From contig NZ_FMBL01000001.1 of NCBI RefSeq assembly GCF_900094885.1, positions 1-64,000 on the forward strand: a DNA stretch of 64,000 bases, in the 5' to 3' direction. The notes under the pieces were generated by a model. That model saw nothing but the letters and a program-made list of their open reading frames with translations, was not told the origin of the DNA and did not search any database. Within the stretch, counting starts at the first letter, position 1; the number at the start of each line of letters is the position of its first letter. The position numbers and the translations under genes were made by a program. This stretch comes from Bifidobacterium commune (GTDB lineage: Bacteria; Actinomycetota; Actinomycetes; Actinomycetales; Bifidobacteriaceae). Below are positions 38,337 through 46,895 of the stretch, piece by piece.

Positions 38337-41045
38337 TTGGAGGGTCCCGAAATCAAGGCCGTAGAGGCTGTAATTGACAATGGTTCATTTGGTAAGCGTA
38401 CCTTGCGATTCGAGACGGGTCGTCTCGCGCAACAGGCTGACGGCGCTGTAGCTGCCTACCTCGATGACGATTCGATGGTCCTTTCGACCACCACCGCAGG
38501 TTCAAGCCCGAAAGAAAACTACGATTTCTTCCCGCTCACCGTTGATGTGGAAGAGAAGATGTATGCAGCGGGCAAGATTCCCGGCTCCTTCTTCCGCCGT
38601 GAAGGCCGTCCCTCGAACGACGCCATTCTGGCCTGCCGTATCATCGATCGCCCGCTCCGCCCCCTCTTCCCGCACACGCTGCGCAATGAGGTTCAGGTCG
38701 TTGAGACGGTGCTTTCGTGCAACCCTGATGATGCTTATGACATGATTGCCCTGAACGCGGCGTCCGCGTCCACCATGATTTCCGGCCTGCCGTTCGACGG
38801 CCCGGTCTCCGGTGTGCGCCTGGCGCTGATTGACGGCCAGTGGGTCGCCTTCCCACGTTGGAGCGAGCGTGAACGCGCGGTCTTCGAGCTCGTTGTGGCC
38901 GGCCGCGTTGTCGAGAACGGTGATGTCGCCATCGCTATGATTGAGGCAGGTGCGGGCAAGAACGCTTGGAACCTCATTTATGATGAGGGTCAGGTCAAGC
39001 CGGATGAGGAAGTCGTTGCCGGTGGTCTCGAGGCCGCCAAACCGTTCATCAAGGTCATCTGCGAAGCTCAAAACGAGCTCAAGGAGAAGGCCGGTAAAAC
39101 CAACGACAAGGAATTCCAGCTCTTCCCCGAATACACCGAAGAACTGTACAAGCGCATTGACGAGATTGCTCATGCCGATCTCAACGACGCTCTTTCCATC
39201 CCGGCCAAGCTGCCGCGTCAGGAACGTATCCACGAGATCAAGGAAGACGTCCGTGCCAAGATCATCGACGAATTCACTGAGATGGACGAGGCCGAGAAGG
39301 AGAAGGAACTCGGCAACGCCTTCAAGGAACTGCAGCGTCAGATTGTCCGTCGTCGAGTCCTGACCGAGAACTTCCGTATCGATGGTCGTGGTCTGCGCGA
39401 TATTCGTACGCTTTCCGCCGAGGTCGGCATCGTGCCTCGCGTGCACGGTTCCGCTTTGTTCCAGCGCGGCGAGACCCAAATCCTGGGTGTCACTACGCTC
39501 AACATGCTCAAGATGGAGCAGATGCTCGATTCCATCTCCGGCCCGCAGACCAAGCGCTACATGCACAACTACGAGATGCCGCCGTATTCCACCGGTGAAA
39601 CCGGGCGTGTGGGTTCCCCCAAGCGTCGTGAAATCGGCCATGGAGCCCTCGCTGAAAAGGCCATCGATCCCGTGCTGCCAAGCCGTGAGGACTTCCCGTA
39701 TGCCATCCGCCAAGTTTCCGAGGCTATCGGTTCCAATGGTTCGACCTCCATGGGTTCCGTCTGCGCTTCCACGCTTGCGTTGCTTGACGCCGGTGTGCCG
39801 CTGAGGGCCCCGGTGGCCGGCATTGCCATGGGCCTGGTCTCGGGCGACGTCGATGGCACGCACATCTACAAGACCCTGACCGATATCCTGGGCGCTGAAG
39901 ATGCGTTCGGCGATATGGACTTCAAGGTTGCCGGTACTTCCGAGTTCATCACCGCTCTGCAGCTCGATACCAAGCTCGACGGTATTCCTGCCGACGTACT
40001 GGCCGCTGCTTTGCAGCAGGCGAAGGAAGCCCGTACCACGATTCTCGAAGTCATCAACGAGTGCATCGATGCTCCGGCCGAGATGAGCCCCTATGCCCCG
40101 CGTATCATCACCACCACCGTTCCGGTGGACAAGATCGGTGAGATAATCGGCCCCAAGGGCAAGATGATTAACCAGATTCAGGAAGAGACCGGTGCAGACG
40201 TCAGCGTTGAGGACGACGGCACCATCTACATCGCTTCCGAAGGCGGCGAGGCGGCGGAGAAGGCCAAGACCACCATCGATGCCATCGCGCATCCGCACGT
40301 TCCCGCCGTCGGTGAGAATTTCAACGGCAAGGTCGTCAAGACGACAAGCTTCGGTGCATTCGTTAACCTGACTCCGGGCACCGACGGATTGCTGCACATC
40401 TCGCAGATTCGTAACCTTACTAACGGTGAGCGAATCGACGCGGTCGAGGATGTTCTCAAGGAAGGCGACACCGTGGAGGTCACTGTCCAGGGTGTCGACG
40501 ATCGCGGTAAGATTTCACTGGCAATTCCGGGTTTTGAGGACCAGGAGTCCGGTGCTCGCGGCGGTGGACACGGACCGCGTCGTGACCGTGACGACCGTGG
40601 TGATCGCGGTGGCTACCGCGGCGGACGTGGCGGCTACCGTGGCGACGATGATCGTGATGATTTCGGTCGCCATGATCGCAGGTCGAACCGTGGCCGTGAC
40701 GAGCGCATTGAGCGTAATGATGCTGATTTTGAGGATCGCCCGCGCCATCGTAATGAGGGTCGCGATGAACGCGGTTCCCGTCTGTCACGTGATGATCGTG
40801 ACGTTCGCCATGATGATGCTGATTTTGAGGATCGTCCGCGCCGTCGTCGTGAGGATCGTGACGATTACCGTCGCCGCGATCACTCGGACCGCCGTGGCGG
40901 AGGCTACCGTGGGGGACGTCGCAACGACCGCAACCCGCGTTATGCCACCGACGATCACTATGAGGAGTACCGCGAAAGCCGTGAAGAGCGCAGCGAGCGT
41001 CCGCGCCGCCGTGTCCGTCACGACTTCGACCCGTTCGAGGGCTGA
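38337..41045 (+). CDS. pnp: Polyribonucleotide nucleotidyltransferase (PNPase) with an Arg/Asp/Gly-rich tail
   Basis: This phosphorolytic 3'-5' exoribonuclease degrades mRNA. Two RNase PH-like halves ([33 protein letters not shown]) flank a helical domain. A KH domain ([20 protein letters not shown]) is followed by an S1 domain ([23 protein letters not shown]) ending near residue 735. The last ~165 residues are disordered, rich in RGG, RDD and RDR, and absent from E. coli-type PNPases. The start is TTG 38337 behind AAAGGAGG. A 96-bp internal duplication (around 40718 and 40814) lies in the tail. A perfect hairpin terminator follows. Confidence 0.96.
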   Translation: MEGPEIKAVEAVIDNGSFGKRTLRFETGRLAQQADGAVAAYLDDDSMVLSTTTAGSSPKENYDFFPLTVDVEEKMYAAGKIPGSFFRREGRPSNDAILACRIIDRPLRPLFPHTLRNEVQVVETVLSCNPDDAYDMIALNAASASTMISGLPFDGPVSGVRLALIDGQWVAFPRWSERERAVFELVVAGRVVENGDVAIAMIEAGAGKNAWNLIYDEGQVKPDEEVVAGGLEAAKPFIKVICEAQNELKEKAGKTNDKEFQLFPEYTEELYKRIDEIAHADLNDALSIPAKLPRQERIHEIKEDVRAKIIDEFTEMDEAEKEKELGNAFKELQRQIVRRRVLTENFRIDGRGLRDIRTLSAEVGIVPRVHGSALFQRGETQILGVTTLNMLKMEQMLDSISGPQTKRYMHNYEMPPYSTGETGRVGSPKRREIGHGALAEKAIDPVLPSREDFPYAIRQVSEAIGSNGSTSMGSVCASTLALLDAGVPLRAPVAGIAMGLVSGDVDGTHIYKTLTDILGAEDAFGDMDFKVAGTSEFITALQLDTKLDGIPADVLAAALQQAKEARTTILEVINECIDAPAEMSPYAPRIITTTVPVDKIGEIIGPKGKMINQIQEETGADVSVEDDGTIYIASEGGEAAEKAKTTIDAIAHPHVPAVGENFNGKVVKTTSFGAFVNLTPGTDGLLHISQIRNLTNGERIDAVEDVLKEGDTVEVTVQGVDDRGKISLAIPGFEDQESGARGGGHGPRRDRDDRGDRGGYRGGRGGYRGDDDRDDFGRHDRRSNRGRDERIERNDADFEDRPRHRNEGRDERGSRLSRDDRDVRHDDADFEDRPRRRREDRDDYRRRDHSDRRGGGYRGGRRNDRNPRYATDDHYEEYRESREERSERPRRRVRHDFDPFEG

Positions 41046-41133
41046 TCGTCAGGTGTCGAGCGTGATTGATCATGTCTGAAAGTCGCTGACTCAATAGCTG
41101 ATCGCGTTGGACGCTGTTAATTGACGTTGATGG

Positions 41134-41171
41134 AAGTTGGCCCGCAACTGTTACCGGTTGCGGGCCAACTT
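41134..41171 (+). terminator. Perfect 15-bp hairpin after pnp
   Basis: AAGTTGGCCCGCAAC pairs perfectly with GTTGCGGGCCAACTT around TGTTACCG, then GTTATTTC. It separates pnp from the Tad cluster. Confidence 0.75.
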
Positions 41172-41303
41172 GTTATTTCAGCCGGTGTCTTCTTCGGTCA
41201 TCGTTGCCCGTTATTTGATTACTGTCCACTTACTTGGCCCATGGTGCCGAGTCTTTGAATGGACATGGACGGCTCGAGTCTTCCGACCTCGACACGCTTC
41301 AAA

Positions 41304-41332
41304 TGTGGATAAATAGAGCGTTCGACCACAGT
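41304..41332 (+). promoter_or_regulatory. tadZABC promoter with 14-bp element shared with flp
   Basis: An extended -10 (TGTGGATAAA, 41304-41313) is followed after 5 nt by CGTTCGACCACAGT (41319-41332). The identical 14-mer follows a similar -10 upstream of flp at 45108-45121. This places the transcript start inside or just before the repeat and argues that tadZ begins downstream of it. Confidence 0.55.
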
Positions 41333-41368
41333 ACCCGTTTTTCCTTGCTTATCAAGAGCGGAGATGGG

Positions 41369-42703
41369 TTGAATGGTTGTATGAAAAATACGTTACCGAT
41401 GGCAATGAGTCGGGACTTTGATGGTCCTTTTGCGTGGCACAAGCGGGTGCTGTTGCCTGATGAGGTTCGCGGCAAACCTGTCCGAAGACCGAATTCGGTG
41501 CAACTGCTGCAACCTGCCCGGTCTTTGATGCGGACAGCGCCTGCATCGACAAGCGTCATGCCTTCGCCGTACGGTTTGCAATATCCGCTGCCTGTTTCGC
41601 AGTCCCGTTCATTTGGTGGGCATATGAATGCATCCCAGCCTCGCTCGCCGGTGTCGCAGGATATGGTCATACGCCGGCCTCGCCGTGAGACCGCGGTGGT
41701 GTCGTCTGCTGCACCTCCAAAACCCAGAGATATTGCAGTAAGCCCACAACGTGATGTGGCTACTCATACAAGGAATACAGTGGGACTGACGTTCGCCAAG
41801 CGTTCGGTTCTGTATCTCTCTGCCACCGGCGGAGTCGGGCTTAGCGCCCTCTGTGCGCTGACATCTTTGACATTGCACGGCAACGGTGTGCGGACCGTTC
41901 TGGTGGATGCGGATTTTGACGCCGGAGGTCTTGACATTCTTCTCGGTCTTGAAAACGACAAAGGTCTGAGATTCGGCGAATTGAATGCGCCGCTGGGAAG
42001 GATCGACGGTGAGGTGTTGCTTCATCGCCTCCCTTCCTGGGAGGGTGTGCCTGTTTTTGCTTACGATTCTTGGAACAGCGAGATACCCGAATGGTGGCAG
42101 GTTCAGGCTGCGATAGAAGCACTCGCACAATCGGCGGATACGGTGTTGATTGATGCGGCCCATGGGTGTGTGCTGGGAATGGTTCCGCATTTACGTCTGG
42201 CGCCGGTTGTGTTGGCAGTGGAGCTGTCGGTGCTCGGGCTTGCACGTGCACGGACGTTGCTGGGCAGACTTTCGATGCCGATTGCTCAATCGTCAGCCAC
42301 TTGTGTGTGTGCCAGCTATGGCGGTTCGTTCAGCGCGCAGGACAGTTCTTCGGTGAGTTTTGGACTGGACGGTGGGGCAGCAGGGTCCTTGGATGTTCAG
42401 CACGATGGAGAACTTCTGAACCATGAAGGTATCGGAACATCTGAAACGTTGCGAAGCCGTCAACTGCTGGCAATCGTCGGCATGGAGCCGAGAAACATGT
42501 CTCGAAGGCGCGGTCTGGTGAACATCGAGGATGCCGAAACCTATCTCGACCATGAAATCATCGGTCCGCTGGCTGTTGACAATGCGAGAGCTAGCGATGC
42601 ATTGGAAGGGCTTGGGCTCAAGGTCGGCAAGACCGACCGAACGGTGCTCGGCAAGCTTGCCCGGCTCATCGCGGAACGTGGTGAAGGTGGTGAGCGGCAT
42701 TGA
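41369..42703 (+). CDS. tadZ: TadZ/CpaE-like pilus-localisation ATPase
   Basis: TadZ proteins place the Tad secretion machine in the cell. The C-terminal ~270 residues are a MinD/ParA-like fold: LYLSATGGVGLSALCALTSL (deviant Walker A, lysine missing), TVLVDADFDAGGLDILLGLE and TVLIDAAHG. The first ~140 residues are Pro/Arg/Ser-rich and variable. The start is uncertain: TTG 41369 has GGAG upstream, ATG 41381 lies 12 nt later, and an upstream TTG at 41234 would precede the probable promoter. The stop overlaps the tadA start. The degenerate Walker A matches other TadZ proteins, which often bind ATP weakly. Confidence 0.75.
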   Translation: MNGCMKNTLPMAMSRDFDGPFAWHKRVLLPDEVRGKPVRRPNSVQLLQPARSLMRTAPASTSVMPSPYGLQYPLPVSQSRSFGGHMNASQPRSPVSQDMVIRRPRRETAVVSSAAPPKPRDIAVSPQRDVATHTRNTVGLTFAKRSVLYLSATGGVGLSALCALTSLTLHGNGVRTVLVDADFDAGGLDILLGLENDKGLRFGELNAPLGRIDGEVLLHRLPSWEGVPVFAYDSWNSEIPEWWQVQAAIEALAQSADTVLIDAAHGCVLGMVPHLRLAPVVLAVELSVLGLARARTLLGRLSMPIAQSSATCVCASYGGSFSAQDSSSVSFGLDGGAAGSLDVQHDGELLNHEGIGTSETLRSRQLLAIVGMEPRNMSRRRGLVNIEDAETYLDHEIIGPLAVDNARASDALEGLGLKVGKTDRTVLGKLARLIAERGEGGERH

Positions 42704-43692
42704 TGTTTGGACCTTTGGAAGAGCTTAGTCATCAGTCGGGGCTGACGGATATTGCGGTGACCTGCGAGGGGCGTGTATGGATTGATTGCGGGCGTGGAAT
42801 GGCTGAATACCATCCCGCAGTTCCGTTCCGTTCGCCTCAGGTCGTACGTGAATACGCGACCCAGTTATGCGCTCAGCTGGGCAAAAGACTTGATGACGCA
42901 TGCCCGATTGCGGACGCGTCAAGCGTGGAGGGTATCCGCGTTCATGCCGTGATTGCACCGCTCGTACCCACTGGTGCCAGCATCTCGATACGGTTCCCAA
43001 GTCTTGTGATGCCTTGTCTTGCTGATTTGGGAACGCAGGGGTTATTTCCGGCTCCCTGGTTTCCGTTGCTGTGCGCGCTGGTCAGTCGACATGCGACGAT
43101 TCTCATCACTGGCAACACGGGGGCAGGCAAGACCACTTTGCTCAAAGCTCTGCTGTCTCAGGCCGACCCTACGGAACGCGTCGTCAGCGTTGAGGAGGTT
43201 CGAGAACTGGGAATGCTCGGACGCGGTAATCATGTTGCTCTCGTGGCGCGGGAGGCCAATGTTGAGGGTGCCGGTGCCATAGGACTGCCGGACTTGGTCA
43301 AAGCGACGTTGCGTATGCGGCCCGACCGCATCATTTTGGGGGAATGCCGCGGTGAGGAGATCGCTGATCTCCTGCGTGCTTTCAACTCCGGCCATCACGG
43401 GGGAATGGCCACCCTGCATGCCGATGGCGTTGATCGTGTGCCTTCTCGATTGGTTTCACTGGGGTTGTTGGCGGGGCTGAATCGCGAGGCGCTGACGATG
43501 TTGGCGGCCGGCGCGTTCGATGTAGTGCTGCACTTGGAACGGCGTCATGGTAAACGACGGATTGTTGAGATAGGGCGGCTGACGGCTGATCCCGAACACT
43601 TTTCCGGTGAGTCGGTGGCTACATGGGACGGGACCGGGCTGCCTGTTCCTGCGCCGGCATGGGTTCCGTTCGTGAGCCGGTGGATGGAGTAA
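42703..43692 (+). CDS. tadA: TadA/CpaF-type secretion ATPase
   Basis: This hexameric cytoplasmic ATPase drives Tad pilus assembly. Walker A GNTGAGKTT is at residues ~137-145. The Asp-box VSVEEVREL, the Walker B region RMRPDRIILGECRGEE and the His-box GHHGGMATLHADG are conserved. At about 329 residues it is shorter than full-length CpaF because the N-terminal domain is compact (ITDIAVTCEGRVW-like block at the start). ATG overlaps the tadZ stop (TGATG), so the two are coupled. It belongs to the tadZABC transcript. Confidence 0.93.
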   Translation: MFGPLEELSHQSGLTDIAVTCEGRVWIDCGRGMAEYHPAVPFRSPQVVREYATQLCAQLGKRLDDACPIADASSVEGIRVHAVIAPLVPTGASISIRFPSLVMPCLADLGTQGLFPAPWFPLLCALVSRHATILITGNTGAGKTTLLKALLSQADPTERVVSVEEVRELGMLGRGNHVALVAREANVEGAGAIGLPDLVKATLRMRPDRIILGECRGEEIADLLRAFNSGHHGGMATLHADGVDRVPSRLVSLGLLAGLNREALTMLAAGAFDVVLHLERRHGKRRIVEIGRLTADPEHFSGESVATWDGTGLPVPAPAWVPFVSRWME

Positions 43693-43695
43693 TAC

Positions 43696-44388
43696 ATGGG
43701 ATGGTTGCCGCTGCTGTCTTCGCTGTTTGCCGGCTTGACCGTTATCCTGTTCGGCTGGCACAGCAAAGCCGCGCTGTTAGAGCTTCCCGAAGGCAAGGTC
43801 CATGCAACCGTTTTGAAACCCAAGCGAACTATCGGCATCCTTTCGGTTATCGACTCTCTGCGGGCTCATGTGAAGGCAGGTGGATCGTTGGAGGAGGCGT
43901 TCGCCGATCAGACGGACGGCGAACCGATTGCCCTCACTCCCTGTATGCCGAATCGTGAGCAATTGCAGGACATGATGCGCACTCGTCTCGATGCAAAGGA
44001 GACATGTGAGCAAGCCGATCAAGCGGCAGCTGAACTTGACCTGGCATGCCGGTTAATTGGTGTGCTCGGTTGTGAGGCTACCCATTGCCTCGATGCGGTG
44101 GCCTCGTCCTACCGGCGCAATCGCATGCTCAAAACGTTGAAAGACAGTGCCTTTACCGTGCCTAAATCCACCGTGAAACTTCTTTCCCTGTTGCCGCTAG
44201 CCACACTCGTTTTGGGTGAGCTGGTGAGTGCTTCGCCGATTGCATTTCTTGTTGGCAAGACGGCAGGGCATGTTTGCTTGGCGCTGGGAATGGGATGCTA
44301 CATGCTGGGAATGCTATGGATGCGAACGCTGATGGATGGCGTTGCGGCAGCCGGTCAAGGATATGGCGACTCGGGGGGAAGCGGATGA
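43696..44388 (+). CDS. tadB: TadB-like inner-membrane platform protein
   Basis: The 230-residue protein has an N-terminal membrane helix (LLSSLFAGLTVILFGW), a cytoplasmic T2SF domain core (SVIDSLRAHVKAGGSLEEAF, SSYRRNRMLKTLKDSAF) and two C-terminal helices (LLSLLPLATLVLGEL, LALGMGCYMLGMLW). TadB and TadC form the platform on which TadA acts. Its start lies 3 bp after the tadA stop and its own stop overlaps the tadC start (ATGA), so translation is coupled through the operon. Confidence 0.88.
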   Translation: MGWLPLLSSLFAGLTVILFGWHSKAALLELPEGKVHATVLKPKRTIGILSVIDSLRAHVKAGGSLEEAFADQTDGEPIALTPCMPNREQLQDMMRTRLDAKETCEQADQAAAELDLACRLIGVLGCEATHCLDAVASSYRRNRMLKTLKDSAFTVPKSTVKLLSLLPLATLVLGELVSASPIAFLVGKTAGHVCLALGMGCYMLGMLWMRTLMDGVAAAGQGYGDSGGSG

Positions 44389-45032
44389 GCGCATGGATTT
44401 CGGGATGTCTGGTGATGGTTGCCGCACTGGTTTGGTTTCTGCCCGTTGAATCTTCGGCTCGACGGTTGCATGCGACGAGTTCGTCATTCGAGGCCAAACC
44501 ATCACTTACGGTCATTCTGGAAATGCTGGCTGTAGCTATGCGTGAAGGTTCGTCGATTCCATACGCGCTTGAGGTCATCGGTTCGATTGTCGGTGAATCG
44601 CTTGGTGCGGGCTTGTGCAAAGCCGCAAATTCGCTGATGCAGGGCTACTCCTGGCAAGATGCATGGTTGGCTGCTTCGCTTGCTTGTCAACAACAGGAAG
44701 GGTGCGAGAATCTGTCGAATGCGATGAAGCATTCCGGTAAATCAACTTCTAAATCGCGCGATGGCAATGATTGTGTGTCCAACGTTCCCGTCGTGGATGA
44801 GGGGGCGTTGGCAATTATCCGTGATGCGCTGGAACCCTCTTGGTCTCGTGGTGTTTCGCCTGTCGGGCCGCTAGACAGTGCGGTGGAACAAATGGATGCG
44901 CATTCGCGTGCTTCGATCGAGCAATCGGCGCAACGACTGTCGGTAAAACTGCTGCTGCCGACTGGTCTTTGTTTTTTGCCCGCTTTCATACTGATAGGCG
45001 TTATTCCAGCCATCGGCTCGTTCATGGGTTAA
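44385..45032 (+). CDS. tadC: TadC-like inner-membrane platform protein
   Basis: The 215-residue protein starts with a membrane helix (ISGCLVMVAALVWFLPV), then the T2SF-type segment EMLAVAMREGSSIPYALEVIG and C-terminal AQRLSVKLLLPTGLCFLPAFILIGVIPAI, a typical closing hairpin of the family. A polar Ser/Asp/Lys-rich insertion lies in the middle. The ATG shares bases with the tadB stop. It is the last gene of the first Tad transcript; flp follows behind its own promoter. Confidence 0.87.
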   Translation: MSAWISGCLVMVAALVWFLPVESSARRLHATSSSFEAKPSLTVILEMLAVAMREGSSIPYALEVIGSIVGESLGAGLCKAANSLMQGYSWQDAWLAASLACQQQEGCENLSNAMKHSGKSTSKSRDGNDCVSNVPVVDEGALAIIRDALEPSWSRGVSPVGPLDSAVEQMDAHSRASIEQSAQRLSVKLLLPTGLCFLPAFILIGVIPAIGSFMG

Positions 45033-45091
45033 AACGGTATGTTGATGTTCGGTGGATGACTCGGTGGGTGAAAACGACAACACGCCCGAAT

Positions 45092-45121
45092 TGTGTATAA
45101 CACCCATCGTTCGACCACAGT
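45092..45121 (+). promoter_or_regulatory. flp-tadEF promoter with the shared 14-bp element
   Basis: An extended -10 (TGTGTATAAC, 45092-45101) is followed by CGTTCGACCACAGT (45108-45121), identical to the 14-mer upstream of tadZ. The flp start codon lies 110 nt downstream. A separate pilin promoter would let flp be expressed above the assembly genes. Confidence 0.55.
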
Positions 45122-45230
45122 GGCTGAAATTTCTCGGACGAAATGCAAAACGCTGAGAGACTGAAACCATCGCAATCCAATCGTTGCGATGAAGAGCAAT
45201 CAAACAATATCAACTATCAAAGGAGCAATC

Positions 45231-45518
45231 ATGGATAAGGAACTGGCAATCGTAGAGCAAAGCAATCGTGGCGTCATCGGGCGCTTCGGCAATCGTATGG
45301 TCGAACGAGGCAGGCAGCTGAAAGGACAGGCGTGTGTGCTCGATGCCCGAGTGCGTTCAGTGCTTGAACAGCCGGATGAGGGCGCGGCCACCGCCGAGTA
45401 TGCAGTGGTCCTTGTGGCGGCCACCGGCTTCGCGGCGGTGCTGGTGGCGTTGCTTAAATCCGGCGCAATCAAGACGCTGTTGGAGGCGCTGGTCAAGAAG
45501 GCGCTCAAGGTGGTCTGA
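45231..45518 (+). CDS. flp: Flp-type pilin (DUF4244-like)
   Basis: This is the likely major pilin subunit. Residues ~48-57 read PDEGAATAEY, a prepilin site with cleavage after Gly51 and Glu/Tyr at mature positions 5 and 6, the Flp hallmark. A hydrophobic helix (AVVLVAATGFAAVLVALL) follows, then a short Lys-rich tail. The leader before the cleavage site is long (51 residues). ATG 45231 has AAAGGAG at good spacing. The mature pilin would be only about 44 residues. Confidence 0.9.
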   Translation: MDKELAIVEQSNRGVIGRFGNRMVERGRQLKGQACVLDARVRSVLEQPDEGAATAEYAVVLVAATGFAAVLVALLKSGAIKTLLEALVKKALKVV

Positions 45519-45563
45519 GCCGGCCGTGGATATGAGGAATCATCTCGAAAGGAGGGTATGGAT

Positions 45564-46118
45564 ATGCCGGGTCAAAATCGTTCGTCGGCAATCACGATTC
45601 ATTCACCATTCATGTGGTTGCGGGCTTGCCGCGTGCAATATCGCCGTCATCATGGGCAAACCGTGAGTGTTGATTGCGCGAAACGTACCGAAAACTCGGA
45701 TTGCACAGGTCATGCCTCCAACACACGAGATGGTGTCGCTTTCTTGTCCCCGCGGCCAAAAAGCTGTCGGCAACACGGTCATCATGGCGGTGATGAAGGT
45801 GCGGTCACTGCGGAATTCGCGGTCGTTCTTCCCGCAGTGATGGTGATGGCCGTGTTGCTGATGATGCTGGCTCGGACGGTTACCGTCGAAATGAGCTGTC
45901 AGGATGCGGCCTCCGCTGCCGCCCGTGTTGCAGTAGTGTCGGGTGATGATGACGAAGCGCGTTCCGCGGCTGAGAATGCCGCGGGCGAAAAGGTTGATGT
46001 TTCGATCAAGCGTAGGTTCAAGCAGGTCAATGTCGTTGTCAGCTGCCGTGTAGTGCCCGATCCGCTTCATGTCCTGCCGATGGCAGTAATCGGCAAGGCG
46101 ACGGGGGTGGTCCAATGA
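45564..46118 (+). CDS. tadE: TadE-like pseudopilin
   Basis: The 184-residue protein has a prepilin-type site, DEG then AVTAEF, with cleavage after about Gly79 and Glu5-Phe6, followed by a hydrophobic helix (AVVLPAVMVMAVLLMML). The C-terminal ~70 residues are soluble (AARVAVVSGDDDEARSAAEN), as usual for TadE. The leader is very long and rich in His, Arg and Cys. AAAGGAGG lies 8 nt before ATG 45564 but only 2 nt before ATG 45558, so the former is preferred. It overlaps tadF by 4 bp. Confidence 0.88.
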   Translation: MPGQNRSSAITIHSPFMWLRACRVQYRRHHGQTVSVDCAKRTENSDCTGHASNTRDGVAFLSPRPKSCRQHGHHGGDEGAVTAEFAVVLPAVMVMAVLLMMLARTVTVEMSCQDAASAAARVAVVSGDDDEARSAAENAAGEKVDVSIKRRFKQVNVVVSCRVVPDPLHVLPMAVIGKATGVVQ

Positions 46119-46753
46119 TTAATTTCGGATGCCGTCGGCTTCTTCGTCGGTCTCCGCATTCGTGTGGCCCCGGCGCCAACTCCACAGGTTGGTTGCGGAC
46201 GCGGTATAGACAAGCGCTTTGCGTTATGAACAAGCCGATGGCAGTATTGGCTCAATACCAATTTTGGCGAACAAGTCGTTTTTGGAGCGGCTACTGCATA
46301 CCCTCTGCATCTTGCAAGGATATGTTTGGCAATGCTGATTCCAAACGATTACATTTTCCACGGTTTTCATACTCTGCGTTTTGTAAGGGTGTGCCCAGTA
46401 ATGTGGGAGGAGACTGTGATGAAGGTTCCGGCACCATAAACGGGGTAATGCTTATCGCCGTCGCGGCGGTGCTGATTTCGGCGATAGCAGCCGGCGGCAA
46501 TGTACTGCTGTGTATCTCGCAGGCTCGTTCGGCAGCGGACCAAGCGGCCATTGCCGGAGCATATTCCGCCAGTGATGGTGATTTCGATCCGTGCCTTAAA
46601 TCCCGAATCACCGCCTCCTTGAACGATGCCGCGGTGGTTAGTTGCACCGTTGTCGAGGAGGATGTCACTGTGAAAGCGGAAGTAAAAACGGCGGTGCCGT
46701 TCGTTCCGTCGGTTTCGAGGATGGCTCGTGCCGGACCGGTAGAATGTCATTGA
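46115..46753 (+). CDS. tadF: TadF/TadE-like pilus protein (Rv3654c type)
   Basis: The C-terminal part shows DEGSGTING, then a helix (GVMLIAVAAVLISAIAAGGN) and SQARSAADQAAIAGAY, the pattern of Rv3654c-like TadE relatives encoded in actinobacterial Tad clusters. Unlike flp and tadE, mature position 5 is not Glu. The first ~100 residues are an odd Arg/Trp/Cys-containing stretch, so the true start may be internal, for example at ATG 46226. The given ATG overlaps the tadE stop (ATGA), which favours coupling. Confidence 0.75.
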   Translation: MINFGCRRLLRRSPHSCGPGANSTGWLRTRYRQALCVMNKPMAVLAQYQFWRTSRFWSGYCIPSASCKDMFGNADSKRLHFPRFSYSAFCKGVPSNVGGDCDEGSGTINGVMLIAVAAVLISAIAAGGNVLLCISQARSAADQAAIAGAYSASDGDFDPCLKSRITASLNDAAVVSCTVVEEDVTVKAEVKTAVPFVPSVSRMARAGPVECH

Positions 46754-46895
46754 AGGTGAAGTGGGTGCGGTCCTATTGGGCATAGGTTTCGGCACTTGGG
46801 CCTTGGTTCCGATGAGGCGTGTACGGCTTGGTTCAGGACGCAATGCAATTGCTGGAATCTCCTGAAAATAGCCGGGTGAAGGTAGGTTAGAGAAC

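Noticed and set aside
40550-41040. Repeat array in the pnp tail considered as CRISPR-like
   Set aside because: Repeats are coding, in frame, irregular in length and lack unique spacers. No CRISPR array was seen anywhere in the window.
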